DNA from: Candidatus Hydrogenedens sp.
GTDB lineage: Bacteria > Hydrogenedentota > Hydrogenedentia > Hydrogenedentales > Hydrogenedentaceae
Direction of reading: 5' to 3'
DNA length: 27,307 bases
Assembly: GCA_035378955.1 (NCBI GenBank)
Contig: DAOSUS010000040.1
Location: forward strand, 1-27,307
Below are positions 7,350-16,915 of the stretch, one piece after another. The notes beneath the pieces were generated by a model. It did not search any database. It was not told the origin of the DNA and saw only the letters and a list, made by a program, of their open reading frames with translations. A program made the translations under genes and the position numbers. Numbering within the stretch: the stretch's first letter is position 1; each line of letters opens with the position of its first letter.

Positions 7350-8300
7350 TTATAGAAAAATGCGGATGTTGGCTCCTTTTTTGATTTCATTGAGCCATTT
7401 TTGATAGCGTTCGTTGATGTATTGTTCTTTGAGTTTGGGTTCAATAATTATCCTTGCCTGTTCGTAGGATAGTTTATCGTTTCCTTGTCTTTCTTCTACT
7501 TTCAGGATGTGGAATCCCCATTCGGTTTCGATAGGTTCACTGATTTCTCCCACAGATAATTTTTCGATTACCTGTTCCAATTCGGGAACTAAGTCCCCAT
7601 GGGATACCCAGCCAATAAGTCCCGCCTTATCGGCTTCGGGACCCTGTGATTCGTTTTCGGCTGTGGAACCGAAGTCTGCACCTTGTTTCAGTCGGTCAAA
7701 TATTTCTAAAATGCGTTCTTTTACTTTGGCTCGTTCTTCGGCTTCTTTCGGAGCGGAAAGAAAAATTCGGCGGACTTTGGTGCGTTGCGGATTTTGAAAT
7801 TCTTCGATATGTTCGTTGTAGTATTTGGCTATATCAGGTTCTGATATGGTAATTTCTTTTTCAAACTCTTTTCTTTTTTTCAAAGCATAGGATAGGGCGA
7901 TAAGTTGTTGTTTTATTCGTTCGCGGAATTCGCTTATCATCTCTCCGCTTTCTGCCAACAGCCGATTGAATTCTTCCGGGGAACCGTAGCGTTTTTTTAT
8001 TTTATTAACACGCTCATCAATTTCTTTTTCGTCTACCTGTAATCCTTCGTTCACTGCTTTACGATAGAGGAGAAGTCTTTCGATATAACGGTCTAATGCC
8101 TTTTGAAGGGCTTTTTCCATCTCCTGCTGGATTTGCTGTGCGGATGCACCTTGTGATTGCAAATCAGCAAGGAAGGGGGCTATTTCCTCTCGCAGGTCAC
8201 TCATAAGTATCGGTTCGTTATCTACTGTGGCAACGACCCCATCTAACAATACGCCATTTATGGCAAGGAGTCCTATTGTTAAAATTGATGCGATAGACAT
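7350..8300 (-). CDS. SurA-like periplasmic peptidyl-prolyl cis-trans isomerase (parvulin type)
   Basis: The 316-aa product has a short hydrophobic signal segment (residues 4-20) and then a SurA N-domain-like helical region opening with 'VVATVDNEPILMSDLREEI'. One PpiC/parvulin domain spans about residues 172-272, with 'KVRRIFLSA', 'GADFGSTAENES', 'AGLIGWVSHGDLVPELEQ' and 'IETEWGFHILKVEER'. Family members chaperone outer-membrane proteins in the periplasm and isomerise Xaa-Pro bonds. E. coli SurA (about 430 aa) has two parvulin domains; this protein has one, as in PrsA or short SurA-like forms, so I do not assign surA. A GAGGAGAAAGG ribosome site precedes the ATG. It lies 31 nt after a 52-aa peptide gene and is probably co-transcribed with it. 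Confidence 0.9.
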   Translation of the reverse strand: MSIASILTIGLLAINGVLLDGVVATVDNEPILMSDLREEIAPFLADLQSQGASAQQIQQEMEKALQKALDRYIERLLLYRKAVNEGLQVDEKEIDERVNKIKKRYGSPEEFNRLLAESGEMISEFRERIKQQLIALSYALKKRKEFEKEITISEPDIAKYYNEHIEEFQNPQRTKVRRIFLSAPKEAEERAKVKERILEIFDRLKQGADFGSTAENESQGPEADKAGLIGWVSHGDLVPELEQVIEKLSVGEISEPIETEWGFHILKVEERQGNDKLSYEQARIIIEPKLKEQYINERYQKWLNEIKKGANIRIFL

Positions 8301-8331
8301 ACCTTTCTCCTCTTTTAGTTTTATTTTATTT

Positions 8332-8490
8332 TTAACTGCTTGTTTGTTCCGAGCCTGTTCCTTTTATCATACCAATAGCATTTAATAATGCAATTATCGC
8401 CTGAATGATTACTGTAATACCACCAAGACCGGTATTTAATCCCCAGTCTAAATCTTTTGTTGTCGCCGAAATAGGTTTTATGTGTCTCAT
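8332..8490 (-). CDS. Unannotated 52-aa hydrophobic peptide
   Basis: A small ORF between the rpoC terminator and the SurA-like gene encodes a polar N-terminus (MRHIKPISATTKDLDWG), a Gly-Gly pair at residues 23-24, a strongly hydrophobic helix ('ITVIIQAIIALLNAIG') and a polar tail ('TGSEQTSS'). A TATAAT box lies about 20 nt upstream and a weak AAAGGG site about 8 nt upstream of the ATG. The arrangement could be a membrane-inserting peptide, a small inner-membrane protein, or a double-glycine-leader peptide, but no peptidase or ABC exporter is nearby. I do not recognise the family. Context and composition support a real gene moderately. Confidence 0.5.
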   Translation of the reverse strand: MRHIKPISATTKDLDWGLNTGLGGITVIIQAIIALLNAIGMIKGTGSEQTSS

Positions 8491-8509
8491 TTCAATACCC
8501 TTTATGTTG

Positions 8510-8515
8510 ATTATA
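8510..8515 (-). promoter_or_regulatory. Consensus -10 element upstream of the 52-aa peptide gene
   Basis: TATAAT on the minus strand, just beyond the rpoC terminator stem. No good -35 is visible at 16-18 nt, so the promoter is tentative. Confidence 0.35.
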
Positions 8516-8523
8516 ATAAAACA

Positions 8524-8552
8524 GGGAAGATAAATGTTATATTTATCTTCCC
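8524..8552 (-). terminator. rpoC intrinsic terminator
   Basis: A perfect 12-bp stem (GGGAAGATAAAT pairing with ATTTATCTTCCC) with a 5-nt loop lies 54 nt after the rpoC stop. In the minus direction it is followed by TGTTTTATT. The plus-strand side is also T-rich, so it may work in both directions. Confidence 0.8.
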
Positions 8553-8606
8553 TATTATACTATTTTTATTATTTTTTTTCTAATGGTTTATACCTTATTC
8601 CGATTA

Positions 8607-11600
8607 TCATTCTTCAATAGCAGAATAGTCTTGTTTTTCTTCGGTGTGTATTTCCAGATGTTCTTCTAATTCTTTTTCAGAAATACTTGCCAAAACGGGT
8701 TCCGATTTTTGATAGAAGCGACTACCTGTCCCCGCTGGGATGAGATGTCCTATGATTACATTTTCTTTCAATCCACGCAGATAATCACGTTTTCCGCGAA
8801 TTGCCGCATCGGTCAAAACTCGGGTTGTATGCTGGAAAGATGCCGCCGCAATAAAACTCTCTGTGCTTAATGCGGATTTACTTATCCCCTGCAATATAGG
8901 TTCTGCCTCTGCGGGTTTTCCACCGCGTCGAATAATCTTTTCGTTAACTTCTTCAAATTTAGAACGGTCAACGATTTCATGAGCAACGAAGGGCGAATCC
9001 CCTGTGTTCTCTTTAATATGCACTTTGCGCAACATCTGACGAATAATAATTTCAAGATGTTTATCATTGGTTTTTACACCCTGGGCCCGATACACCCTTT
9101 GAATTTCGTCCAGAATGTATTTACGAACCGCTTCTTCTCCTTTGATTTCGAGAATATCTTCAAGAATAATGGGACCGTCGGTTAGTTGTTGTCCTGCATA
9201 TACACGGTCGCCTTGTTGCACGAACAGATGTTTTCCGGGCGGAATGGTATATTCGCGTTCTTTACCAATCTTCGGGACAACCTTTACCTTACGCATACCC
9301 TTGATAGACCCGCCAATTTCAACAATCCCATCTATATGACTGATAATAGCAGGATTTTTGGGAACACGGGCTTCGAATAATTCTGCCACACGAGGCAAAC
9401 CACCTACAATATCTTTTGTCTTACCCAATTTACGAGGGGTCTTCGCAAGAATGTCCCCTGCTTCTACTTCATCTCCATCCTTTATCATTAAATGCGTCTC
9501 AGGAGGTAAGGGAGCAAAGGCTAACACTTCATTATGTTCCCCTACAATAAGAATCTGGGGATGTAAATCATGTTTATGTTCGGTAATAATACGCTCTTCC
9601 AGTCGTGTCTCCGGATTTATCTCCACCTGCATGGTAACGCCTTCCACAACGCCTTCTAATTTAACCTTACCAGAGCGTTCTGCAACAATAACCAGATTGT
9701 AGGGGTCCCACTTATACAGCAGAGAGCCCTTCTTCAATTTCTGTTCATTTTCACAGAATAAGACAGAACCCATAGCCGGGGCAAAGCGAATAATTTCTTT
9801 CCCATCATCATTGAGAACACGAATTTCTCCACCACGATTTAATACAACGGTTTCCCCTTTACGGTTCTTATCGAATCTAATATTGTTAAAGATAACTTTC
9901 CCATTTTCAGGGATACGGACTTCGGGACTTTCTAACTGCAGACTTGCCGCACCTCCAATATGGAAAGTTCTCATCGTTAATTGTGTCCCGGGCTCACCAA
10001 TGGCTTGTGCCGCAATAATACCTACGGCTTCGCCTAATTCCACCAATCTACCTGTAGCAAGATTTCTACCATAACATAAGGCACATACACCTCTTTTTGC
10101 CTGGCAGGTAAGCATAGAACGCACATGCACACCCGGCAAACCCGATTCCATTATTATCTTGGCTTTTTCTTCCGTAATCTCTTCATTAGCGTAAACGATA
10201 GGCTTGGAATGTCCCGGAATGATAATATCATCAATAGCATACCTTCCTACAATCCGTTCCTCTAAGGGAGTGATAATATCGGGACCGGAAGTTAAAGGTT
10301 CCACATATACACCATTCATCGTTCCGCAATCATACTCTTCGATAGTTACATCCTGTGCCACATCTACCAGTCGGCGGGTTAGATAACCTGCGTCTGCCGT
10401 CTTTAATGCCGTATCTGCCAGACCTTTTCTTGCACCGTGAGCAGAAATGAAATATTCCAGCACACTAAGACCTTCCCTGAAATTGGAGGTAATCGGAGTT
10501 TCAATAACATCACCGGAAGGTTTCGCCATCACACCACGCATACCTGCCAGCTGACGAATCTGGTCCTTACTACCTCGGGCTTTTGAAGCAAACATCAGAT
10601 ATAAGCCCGTAAAGCTCTGCTCTTTTTGTTCTAGAGCAGATAACATGGCTGCGGATACCTCATCGGTTGCCCGTTTCCACTCCTCAATAATCTTGTTGGT
10701 TCGTTCTCTCTGTGTCATCAAACCATGCTGGTATTGCTCTTCAATATGTTCAACCTGTTTGCGGGCACGGGCTAATATCTTTTCTTTTTCCAATGGAACT
10801 GTCATATCTTCCACACCAATGGAAAGTCCCGATTTCGTCGCATATTTAAATCCGATGCTCTTCAAACAATCCAACAATTCTACTGTCTTACGATGCCCAA
10901 ATTTCTTGTAACACTCTGCAATGACCTTACCAATTGTAGATTGATTATGTTCTATATTTACATCTTCCAACTGAATTTCAGGAGGTAATCCATCCCAGAG
11001 AATAACCCTTCCTACTGTCGTATCTACTATTTTCCCCTGATTATGAATTTTTATCCTCGCATGAATATCTACATGCCCAAAGTGGTATGCTAACAGAACA
11101 GCCTCTTTATTCGGATATATCTTCCCCGCATTACAGAGAACCTCTCCATCCTTGGTTTTCCATTCCTCTTTCCATTCGCCTTTGGCTCCGGGACGAGAAC
11201 GGGACAGCCACGCAATACCCAAAACGATATCCTGACTGGGTGTAACAATAGGCGAACCATCGGACGGAGAGAAAATATTGGAAGAACCCATCATTAACAA
11301 ATGTGCCTCCAATTGAGCGGCCGGGGTCAAAGGCACATGCACCGCCATCTGGTCGCCATCAAAGTCTGCATTATATGCCCTACATACCAAGGGATGTATG
11401 CGAATGGCATTTCCTTCTATCAGTATTGGCTGGAATGCTTGTATTCCCAATCGGTGCAGAGTGGGGGCACGGTTAAGAAGCACAGGATGGTCCTTAATTA
11501 CTTCTTCTATCGCATCCCATACTTCAGGGCGGCCCTGTTGTATCATTTTCCGTGCCGCCTTAATTGTAATGGCAATCCCCTTTTCCTGAAGACGACTAAT

Positions 11601-12731
11601 TACAAACGGTTCAAACAGCGTCAGCGCCATTCGTTTAGGCAAACCACATTGATTTAGTTTTAACTCGGGACCTACAACGATAACCGTTCGACCGGAATAA
11701 TCTACGCGTTTACCCAACAAATTCTGACGGAATCTGCCCTGTTTACCTTTGATGAAATCACTCAAAGATTTCAAAGGCCTCAAATTGGTACCTACTACCG
11801 CCCTACCATGTCGCCCATTATCAAATAGAGCATCCACCGCTTCTTGAAGCATTCGCTTTTCATTCCGCACAATAATTTCCGGGGTGCGAATTTCCATAAT
11901 CTTCTTAAGACGGTTATTGCGGTTTAATACACGCCGATAAAGGTCATTCAAATCACTGGTCGCATACCGTCCTCCATCCAAAGGTACTAAAGGCCTCAAA
12001 TCCGGTGGAAGAACGGGAATAACATCTAAAATCATCCATGATGGCTGATTCCCTGATTTGCGGAACGCCTCAACTATCTGTAGTCGCTTAATTGCTTTCG
12101 CTCGTGTTTGAGCGGAGGTAGAGTTGGCAAACTGCTCCCGTAGTTCCGCCGCCAATACATCCAGATTTATCTCTTCTAATAAAACCTTTATCGCTTCCGC
12201 TCCCATCTTCGCTTTAAAGGTATTTGAACCAAATTCCTCTATTGCATCCTGATAATCATCTTCAGATAAAATTTGCAACTTCTCCAAACGAGTTGTCCCG
12301 GGGTCTATTACAATATAACTTTCATAATATATAACTCGTTCCAGACTACGAACCGGCAAATCTAAAAGGTTGCCCATACATGACGGATTATTCTTAAAAA
12401 ACCAGATATGAGCAACGGGGGCCGCAAGACGAATAGAGCCCATTCGTTCCCGTCGCACTTTGGCTTCGGTAATCTCCACACCACACTTATCACAAATAAT
12501 ACCCCGATGCTTTACTTTCTTATACTTACCACAGCCACATTCCCAGTCCTTTGTAGGACCAAATATCTTCTCGCAGAAGAGACCATCCTTCTCGGGTTTA
12601 AAAGTCCGATAGTTTAGCGTTTCGGGCTTCTTCACTTCTCTCTTAGACCATTTCATTATCTCTTCAGGAGAAGCAATCCGAATTTGAAGTGCATCAAATC
12701 GGTCTGATGTGGTAGGAACATATTTAGCCAA
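8607..12731 (-). CDS. rpoC: DNA-directed RNA polymerase subunit beta'
   Basis: The 1374-aa beta' subunit forms part of the catalytic cleft of RNA polymerase. The N-terminal zinc finger has C65, C67, C80 and C83. The metal-binding catalytic loop NADFDGDQM is at residues 454-462 and holds the Mg2+ that catalyses phosphodiester formation. The second zinc site includes C876, C883 and C886 ('CQAKRGVCALC'), and 'AAQAIGEPGTQLTMRTFH' precedes the trigger-loop region. Length is normal, without lineage-scale insertions. The start is a TTG inside the end of rpoB (8-nt overlap), preceded by AGGAGG about 9 nt upstream, so translation is coupled to rpoB. A strong hairpin follows the stop. Confidence 0.98.
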   Translation of the reverse strand: MAKYVPTTSDRFDALQIRIASPEEIMKWSKREVKKPETLNYRTFKPEKDGLFCEKIFGPTKDWECGCGKYKKVKHRGIICDKCGVEITEAKVRRERMGSIRLAAPVAHIWFFKNNPSCMGNLLDLPVRSLERVIYYESYIVIDPGTTRLEKLQILSEDDYQDAIEEFGSNTFKAKMGAEAIKVLLEEINLDVLAAELREQFANSTSAQTRAKAIKRLQIVEAFRKSGNQPSWMILDVIPVLPPDLRPLVPLDGGRYATSDLNDLYRRVLNRNNRLKKIMEIRTPEIIVRNEKRMLQEAVDALFDNGRHGRAVVGTNLRPLKSLSDFIKGKQGRFRQNLLGKRVDYSGRTVIVVGPELKLNQCGLPKRMALTLFEPFVISRLQEKGIAITIKAARKMIQQGRPEVWDAIEEVIKDHPVLLNRAPTLHRLGIQAFQPILIEGNAIRIHPLVCRAYNADFDGDQMAVHVPLTPAAQLEAHLLMMGSSNIFSPSDGSPIVTPSQDIVLGIAWLSRSRPGAKGEWKEEWKTKDGEVLCNAGKIYPNKEAVLLAYHFGHVDIHARIKIHNQGKIVDTTVGRVILWDGLPPEIQLEDVNIEHNQSTIGKVIAECYKKFGHRKTVELLDCLKSIGFKYATKSGLSIGVEDMTVPLEKEKILARARKQVEHIEEQYQHGLMTQRERTNKIIEEWKRATDEVSAAMLSALEQKEQSFTGLYLMFASKARGSKDQIRQLAGMRGVMAKPSGDVIETPITSNFREGLSVLEYFISAHGARKGLADTALKTADAGYLTRRLVDVAQDVTIEEYDCGTMNGVYVEPLTSGPDIITPLEERIVGRYAIDDIIIPGHSKPIVYANEEITEEKAKIIMESGLPGVHVRSMLTCQAKRGVCALCYGRNLATGRLVELGEAVGIIAAQAIGEPGTQLTMRTFHIGGAASLQLESPEVRIPENGKVIFNNIRFDKNRKGETVVLNRGGEIRVLNDDGKEIIRFAPAMGSVLFCENEQKLKKGSLLYKWDPYNLVIVAERSGKVKLEGVVEGVTMQVEINPETRLEERIITEHKHDLHPQILIVGEHNEVLAFAPLPPETHLMIKDGDEVEAGDILAKTPRKLGKTKDIVGGLPRVAELFEARVPKNPAIISHIDGIVEIGGSIKGMRKVKVVPKIGKEREYTIPPGKHLFVQQGDRVYAGQQLTDGPIILEDILEIKGEEAVRKYILDEIQRVYRAQGVKTNDKHLEIIIRQMLRKVHIKENTGDSPFVAHEIVDRSKFEEVNEKIIRRGGKPAEAEPILQGISKSALSTESFIAAASFQHTTRVLTDAAIRGKRDYLRGLKENVIIGHLIPAGTGSRFYQKSEPVLASISEKELEEHLEIHTEEKQDYSAIEE

Positions 12732-15700
12732 GGTATATATCCTCCTCGTCTTCTTTTTCTTCTGTATCTATTGCTGTTTCAATTTTCGCAAGTTTAATTA
12801 CATCCAGACATAAACTCTGCATTTCACGGATTATCACATTAAAAGATTCCGGAACAGAGGGTTCTACTTCATAATTCCCTTTTACAATAGCATCGTAAAT
12901 CTTGGTTCTGCCTTGAATATCATCCGATTTTATCGTAAGCATTTCTTGAAGAGTATGGGCAGCACCATACGCCTCTAACGCCCAGACTTCCATTTCTCCA
13001 AATCGTTGCCCACCAGAATTGGCTTTACCCCCTAACGGCTGTTGGGTCACTAAGGAATAAGGTCCAATAGCACGGGCATGTATCTTATCATCTACCATGT
13101 GGTTTAATTTCATCATGTAGATATAACCTACACAGGTTTCATGATGAAACTCTTCGCCTGTTTTCCCATCGCGAAGTTTTATCTTACCACTTGCTGGAAG
13201 TCCTGCTTTTTTCAAATAATCTATGATGGTCTCTTCCTTAGGTCCATTAAATACAGGGGCCGCTACCTTCAATCCAAGCACCTTCAAAGCCCAGCCCAAA
13301 TGCGTTTCTAAAATTTGTCCTACATTCATTCGGGAAGGCACACCAAGAGGATTTAAGATAATCTGGATAGGGGTTCCATCCGGTAAGAAAGGCATATCTT
13401 CCACAGGAACAATCTTCGCTACAACACCTTTGTTCCCATGGCGGCCAGCCATCTTATCGCCTACGGACATTTTTCGCTTGGTTGCTATATAAACTTTTAC
13501 AACCTTATTTACGCCCGGAGGTAATTCGTCTCCTTCTCTCAACCGCTCTAATTCTTTCTCACGAAATGATAATAATTTTTGCTCTTCCAATGCTGCCTGA
13601 TTTACTAATCTTGTAAACCACGATTGTACTTTCTTATCCTCAATCTTCAATCGCCCTAATATAGAATATCCCAACTCCCTCAAATGCGATGGTCTTACAG
13701 ATTTACCTTTTTCAAGCACATAATCATTCTTTGTATAATCAAAAACATCTTCTGTTATTTTTTGACCCAACATATCATCGCGAACTAAATCCACAAAGGT
13801 CTTCCGAATCTTTTCTATCCGTTCCGCATACTCTTGTTTAATGCGTTCTGCTTCTCGGGTAATTCGGGCTTTGGTTTGCTTATCTATGGCTTTATTCCGA
13901 CGACTGGAAACTTTCACATCTACTACAACCCCTTCGGTACCTGGGGGAACATATAAAGAAGCGTTACGAACATCTTCCGCTTTTTCTCCAAATATTGCAA
14001 TCAACAATTTTTCTTCCGGAGCCAGTTCTTGTTCTCCTTTCGGCGTCACCTTACCCACAAGAATATCTCCCGGCTTTACCTTTGAACCAATATGGATAAT
14101 CCCATTCTCATCAAGATTTTTTAAGGACTCTTCCCCTTCATTGGGAATATCGGGGGTAATTTCTTCCGGTCCTAATTTGGTATCGCGTGCTTCAATTTCA
14201 AAAACTTCAACTTGAATGGAAGTAAAAACATCATCTTTAATCAATTCTTCACTCAGGATAACCGCGTCCTCAAAGTTATAACCTTCCCACGGTAAGAAAG
14301 CAACCAACACATTTCTACCTAATGCCATTTCTCCATCACACATTCCCGGTCCATCTGCAATTATATCCCCGGCATTTACTTTATCACCCTTCTTAACAAT
14401 AGGCTTTTGATTAATACAGGTACTTTGATTGGAACGCGTATATTTCTTCAAACGATATACATCTTCTTCCAATCGAAACGGATTATCTGTCTTGGCGCTG
14501 TCTATGCGAATACGAATGATTTCGCTATCTGCATATTCGACAACTCCCGACCTTTCTGCACGAACAGCCGTTCCTGAATTTCTGGCACAGATTTTTTCCA
14601 GACCTGTTCCAACCAGAGGTTGTTCCGCTTTTAATAAAGGAACTGCCTGCCGTTGCATGTTTGAACCCATCAAAGCACGGTTTGCGTCGTCATGTTCCAG
14701 AAATGGCACCAATGCCGCAGCGGCACTCACAATTTGCTTTGGAGATACATCCATAAAATCCACCTCTTCCGGTGGAACCATTGGAAAATCCCCTTTATGT
14801 CGGCAAAACACAAGATGATTCTTAAATTTGCCTTTATTATCCAGAGGTTCATTTGCCTGAGCAATCTTATAATTATCTTCATCGTAAGCAGTCAGGTAAA
14901 CAATCTCATTGGTAACTCTTCCATTTTCTACCTTACGATAGGGGGTTTCAAGAAAACCATATTCATTTATTCGTGCGTATGTTGCCATTGAAGCCATCAA
15001 ACCAATATTCGGTCCTTCAGGCGTTTCTATCGGGCAAATGCGACCATAATGGGTTGGATGAACATCGCGGACCTCGAAACCCGCACGGTCCCGATTTAAT
15101 CCACCCGGACCTAATGCACTTAACCGCCGTTTATGCGTTAATTCCGATAAAGGATTGATTTGGTCCATGAAATGGGACAACTGGCTTCTTCCAAAAAAGT
15201 CTTTTAGCACAATTCCCATCGGTTTAGAATTGATAAGGGACTGTGGAGTATATTCTTGGTCTTCAGAACGATAATTCATTCGTTCACGAATGGTTTTTTC
15301 CATCCGTGCCAGACCAATACGGAATTGATTCATTAATTGTTCACCAACTGTCCTTACACGGCGGTTGCCTAAATGGTCAATATCATCCAGTGTGCCTTCA
15401 CCCCGATGTAATTTTACTAAATATTTAAGGGTTTCTAAAATATCTTCTTTTGTTAAAGTCCTCTGCTTCTGTGATATTTGCAACCCTAATTTTCTATTAA
15501 TTTTATACCTACCTACAGAGGCAAAATCATAACGAGACGGGTCAAAAAATAGACTTTCAAAATGCTTCCGACACTGAGCATCATTGGTAGGGTCTCCCGG
15601 TCTCATACGAACATAAATTTCACGAAGTGCCTCTTCCTGCGTTTGAGCCTGGTCCATATTAAGCGTTTGAGCAATACTTATATCGCTCAACACATCTTGC

Positions 15701-16635
15701 TTGTTAAGAATATAAAATTCACGAATAGGAGAGCGAAGAACGGCATTTAATACAGCGGTTGTAATCTGGGATGAGGCATCGGCAATAACTTCACCGGTTT
15801 CAGGGTCTATTATATCTGTAGCAAGCCAGCTACCAACCAGAGCCTTTACCTCTACACGAGACTCAACCTCTTTCTCTACTATTTTACCACCTCGCTTTAC
15901 CTTCTGTTTATGAAAGATACATGCTTTGCTGCGTTTTATCTGAACACGGTCTACCCTATAAAACATCTTCAAAATTTCATCCGGCTCAACATGCCCCAAA
16001 GCCTTCAAAAATGTCGTCGCCAACATTTTTACCCGTCGGTCAACGGTAACCCATAATGTATCATTTATGTCATATTCAAATTCTATCCATGCTCCACGGT
16101 AGGGAATAATTCGAGCAGATAAAAGGAACTTTCCTCCCTGATGTTGCTTCTTTTCAAAAGATACCCCCGGTGATTTATGTAATTGGCTTACAATAACGCG
16201 TTCTGCACCATTAATAATAAATGTTCCCGTAGGCGTCATTAACGGAACTTCGGCTATGAATACTTCCTGTTCAAGAACCTGTTTCTCTTCCTTTTCACCT
16301 TTAAGGGACTCTTCATATATCGTAAGTCTCATTGTGGCTTTTAATGTGCCACTATAAGTCAATCCTAAATTCTGACACTCCTCTATTGTATATTTCGGAG
16401 GGATAATGTTATACGAAACAAATTCTAATTTCGTCAAACCATTAGGCGATTCTATAGGAAAATATTCATTGAGAACTGCTTGCAGTCCTTTGTTTTGCCG
16501 TTCACGGGGAGGCACCTCCCATTGTAAAAAATCGGCAAACGATTTGGTTTGAATTTCAATTAGGTTGGGCAGATGAGATAAATCCTCAGGTGCACGGGAT
16601 AAAGAAATGCGTTCTGTTCGGGGAGCCACAGCCAT
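12724..16635 (-). CDS. rpoB: DNA-directed RNA polymerase subunit beta
   Basis: The 1303-aa beta subunit is essentially full length. Landmarks are the rifampicin-region sequence 'GRSQLSHFMDQINPLSELTH' with 'KRRLSALGPGG', 'RICPIETPEGPNIGLMASMA', the 'KMAGRHGNKGVVAKIVPVED' block near the active site, and the C-terminal 'GGQRFGEMEVWALEAYGAA'. The rifampicin cluster looks wild type at the usual S, D, H and S positions, so no resistance is indicated. An AAGGAG site stands 7 nt before the ATG. The site is part of a CCTTATATAAGG palindrome (16645-16656), so leader folding could affect translation. Unlike most bacteria, rplJ and rplL are not upstream; rsmI is. Confidence 0.98.
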   Translation of the reverse strand: MAVAPRTERISLSRAPEDLSHLPNLIEIQTKSFADFLQWEVPPRERQNKGLQAVLNEYFPIESPNGLTKLEFVSYNIIPPKYTIEECQNLGLTYSGTLKATMRLTIYEESLKGEKEEKQVLEQEVFIAEVPLMTPTGTFIINGAERVIVSQLHKSPGVSFEKKQHQGGKFLLSARIIPYRGAWIEFEYDINDTLWVTVDRRVKMLATTFLKALGHVEPDEILKMFYRVDRVQIKRSKACIFHKQKVKRGGKIVEKEVESRVEVKALVGSWLATDIIDPETGEVIADASSQITTAVLNAVLRSPIREFYILNKQDVLSDISIAQTLNMDQAQTQEEALREIYVRMRPGDPTNDAQCRKHFESLFFDPSRYDFASVGRYKINRKLGLQISQKQRTLTKEDILETLKYLVKLHRGEGTLDDIDHLGNRRVRTVGEQLMNQFRIGLARMEKTIRERMNYRSEDQEYTPQSLINSKPMGIVLKDFFGRSQLSHFMDQINPLSELTHKRRLSALGPGGLNRDRAGFEVRDVHPTHYGRICPIETPEGPNIGLMASMATYARINEYGFLETPYRKVENGRVTNEIVYLTAYDEDNYKIAQANEPLDNKGKFKNHLVFCRHKGDFPMVPPEEVDFMDVSPKQIVSAAAALVPFLEHDDANRALMGSNMQRQAVPLLKAEQPLVGTGLEKICARNSGTAVRAERSGVVEYADSEIIRIRIDSAKTDNPFRLEEDVYRLKKYTRSNQSTCINQKPIVKKGDKVNAGDIIADGPGMCDGEMALGRNVLVAFLPWEGYNFEDAVILSEELIKDDVFTSIQVEVFEIEARDTKLGPEEITPDIPNEGEESLKNLDENGIIHIGSKVKPGDILVGKVTPKGEQELAPEEKLLIAIFGEKAEDVRNASLYVPPGTEGVVVDVKVSSRRNKAIDKQTKARITREAERIKQEYAERIEKIRKTFVDLVRDDMLGQKITEDVFDYTKNDYVLEKGKSVRPSHLRELGYSILGRLKIEDKKVQSWFTRLVNQAALEEQKLLSFREKELERLREGDELPPGVNKVVKVYIATKRKMSVGDKMAGRHGNKGVVAKIVPVEDMPFLPDGTPIQIILNPLGVPSRMNVGQILETHLGWALKVLGLKVAAPVFNGPKEETIIDYLKKAGLPASGKIKLRDGKTGEEFHHETCVGYIYMMKLNHMVDDKIHARAIGPYSLVTQQPLGGKANSGGQRFGEMEVWALEAYGAAHTLQEMLTIKSDDIQGRTKIYDAIVKGNYEVEPSVPESFNVIIREMQSLCLDVIKLAKIETAIDTEEKEDEEDIYLG

Positions 16636-16777
16636 TCAATAACTCCTTATATAAGGTTCCGGAAAATTTATGAGAAGTGACACTTATACCTACTCTGATT
16701 CTTACTGGTGTAAAGATAATTCATGATTTTACCGATATTTATTTTCAAAATCATAAGGTCTATATTTTAGAGGAATA

Positions 16778-16806
16778 ATTATAGCAATTTTAAAGCCAAA
16801 ATGCAA
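16778..16806 (-). promoter_or_regulatory. rpoBC promoter
   Basis: Minus strand: TTGCAT (16806-16801), exactly 17 nt, then a perfect TATAAT (16783-16778) with a TGn extended -10 in front. This predicts a leader of roughly 135 nt before rpoB. It is the best-formed promoter in the window and suits a highly expressed operon that has lost its ribosomal-protein promoters. Confidence 0.72.
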
Positions 16807-16915
16807 ATCCCCTTACCCCCAACTTAATTTTGTCAATTCTGTTATTCTTGTGCTATCTTTATTCTCCTGTTTCTATGTTATATAATTATATAGCATATTT
16901 TACAAAAATATTTTT

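Noticed and set aside
16831..16836. Perfect TTGACA on the minus strand upstream of rpoB
   Set aside because: No -10 at workable spacing; the TATAAT at 16783-16778 is about 47 nt away and is better served by TTGCAT at 17 nt.
16876..16897. AT-only near-palindrome (TATATAATTATATA core) downstream of rsmI
   Set aside because: Very weak stem without loop or clean T-tract. It could be the rsmI terminator, but composition alone explains it.
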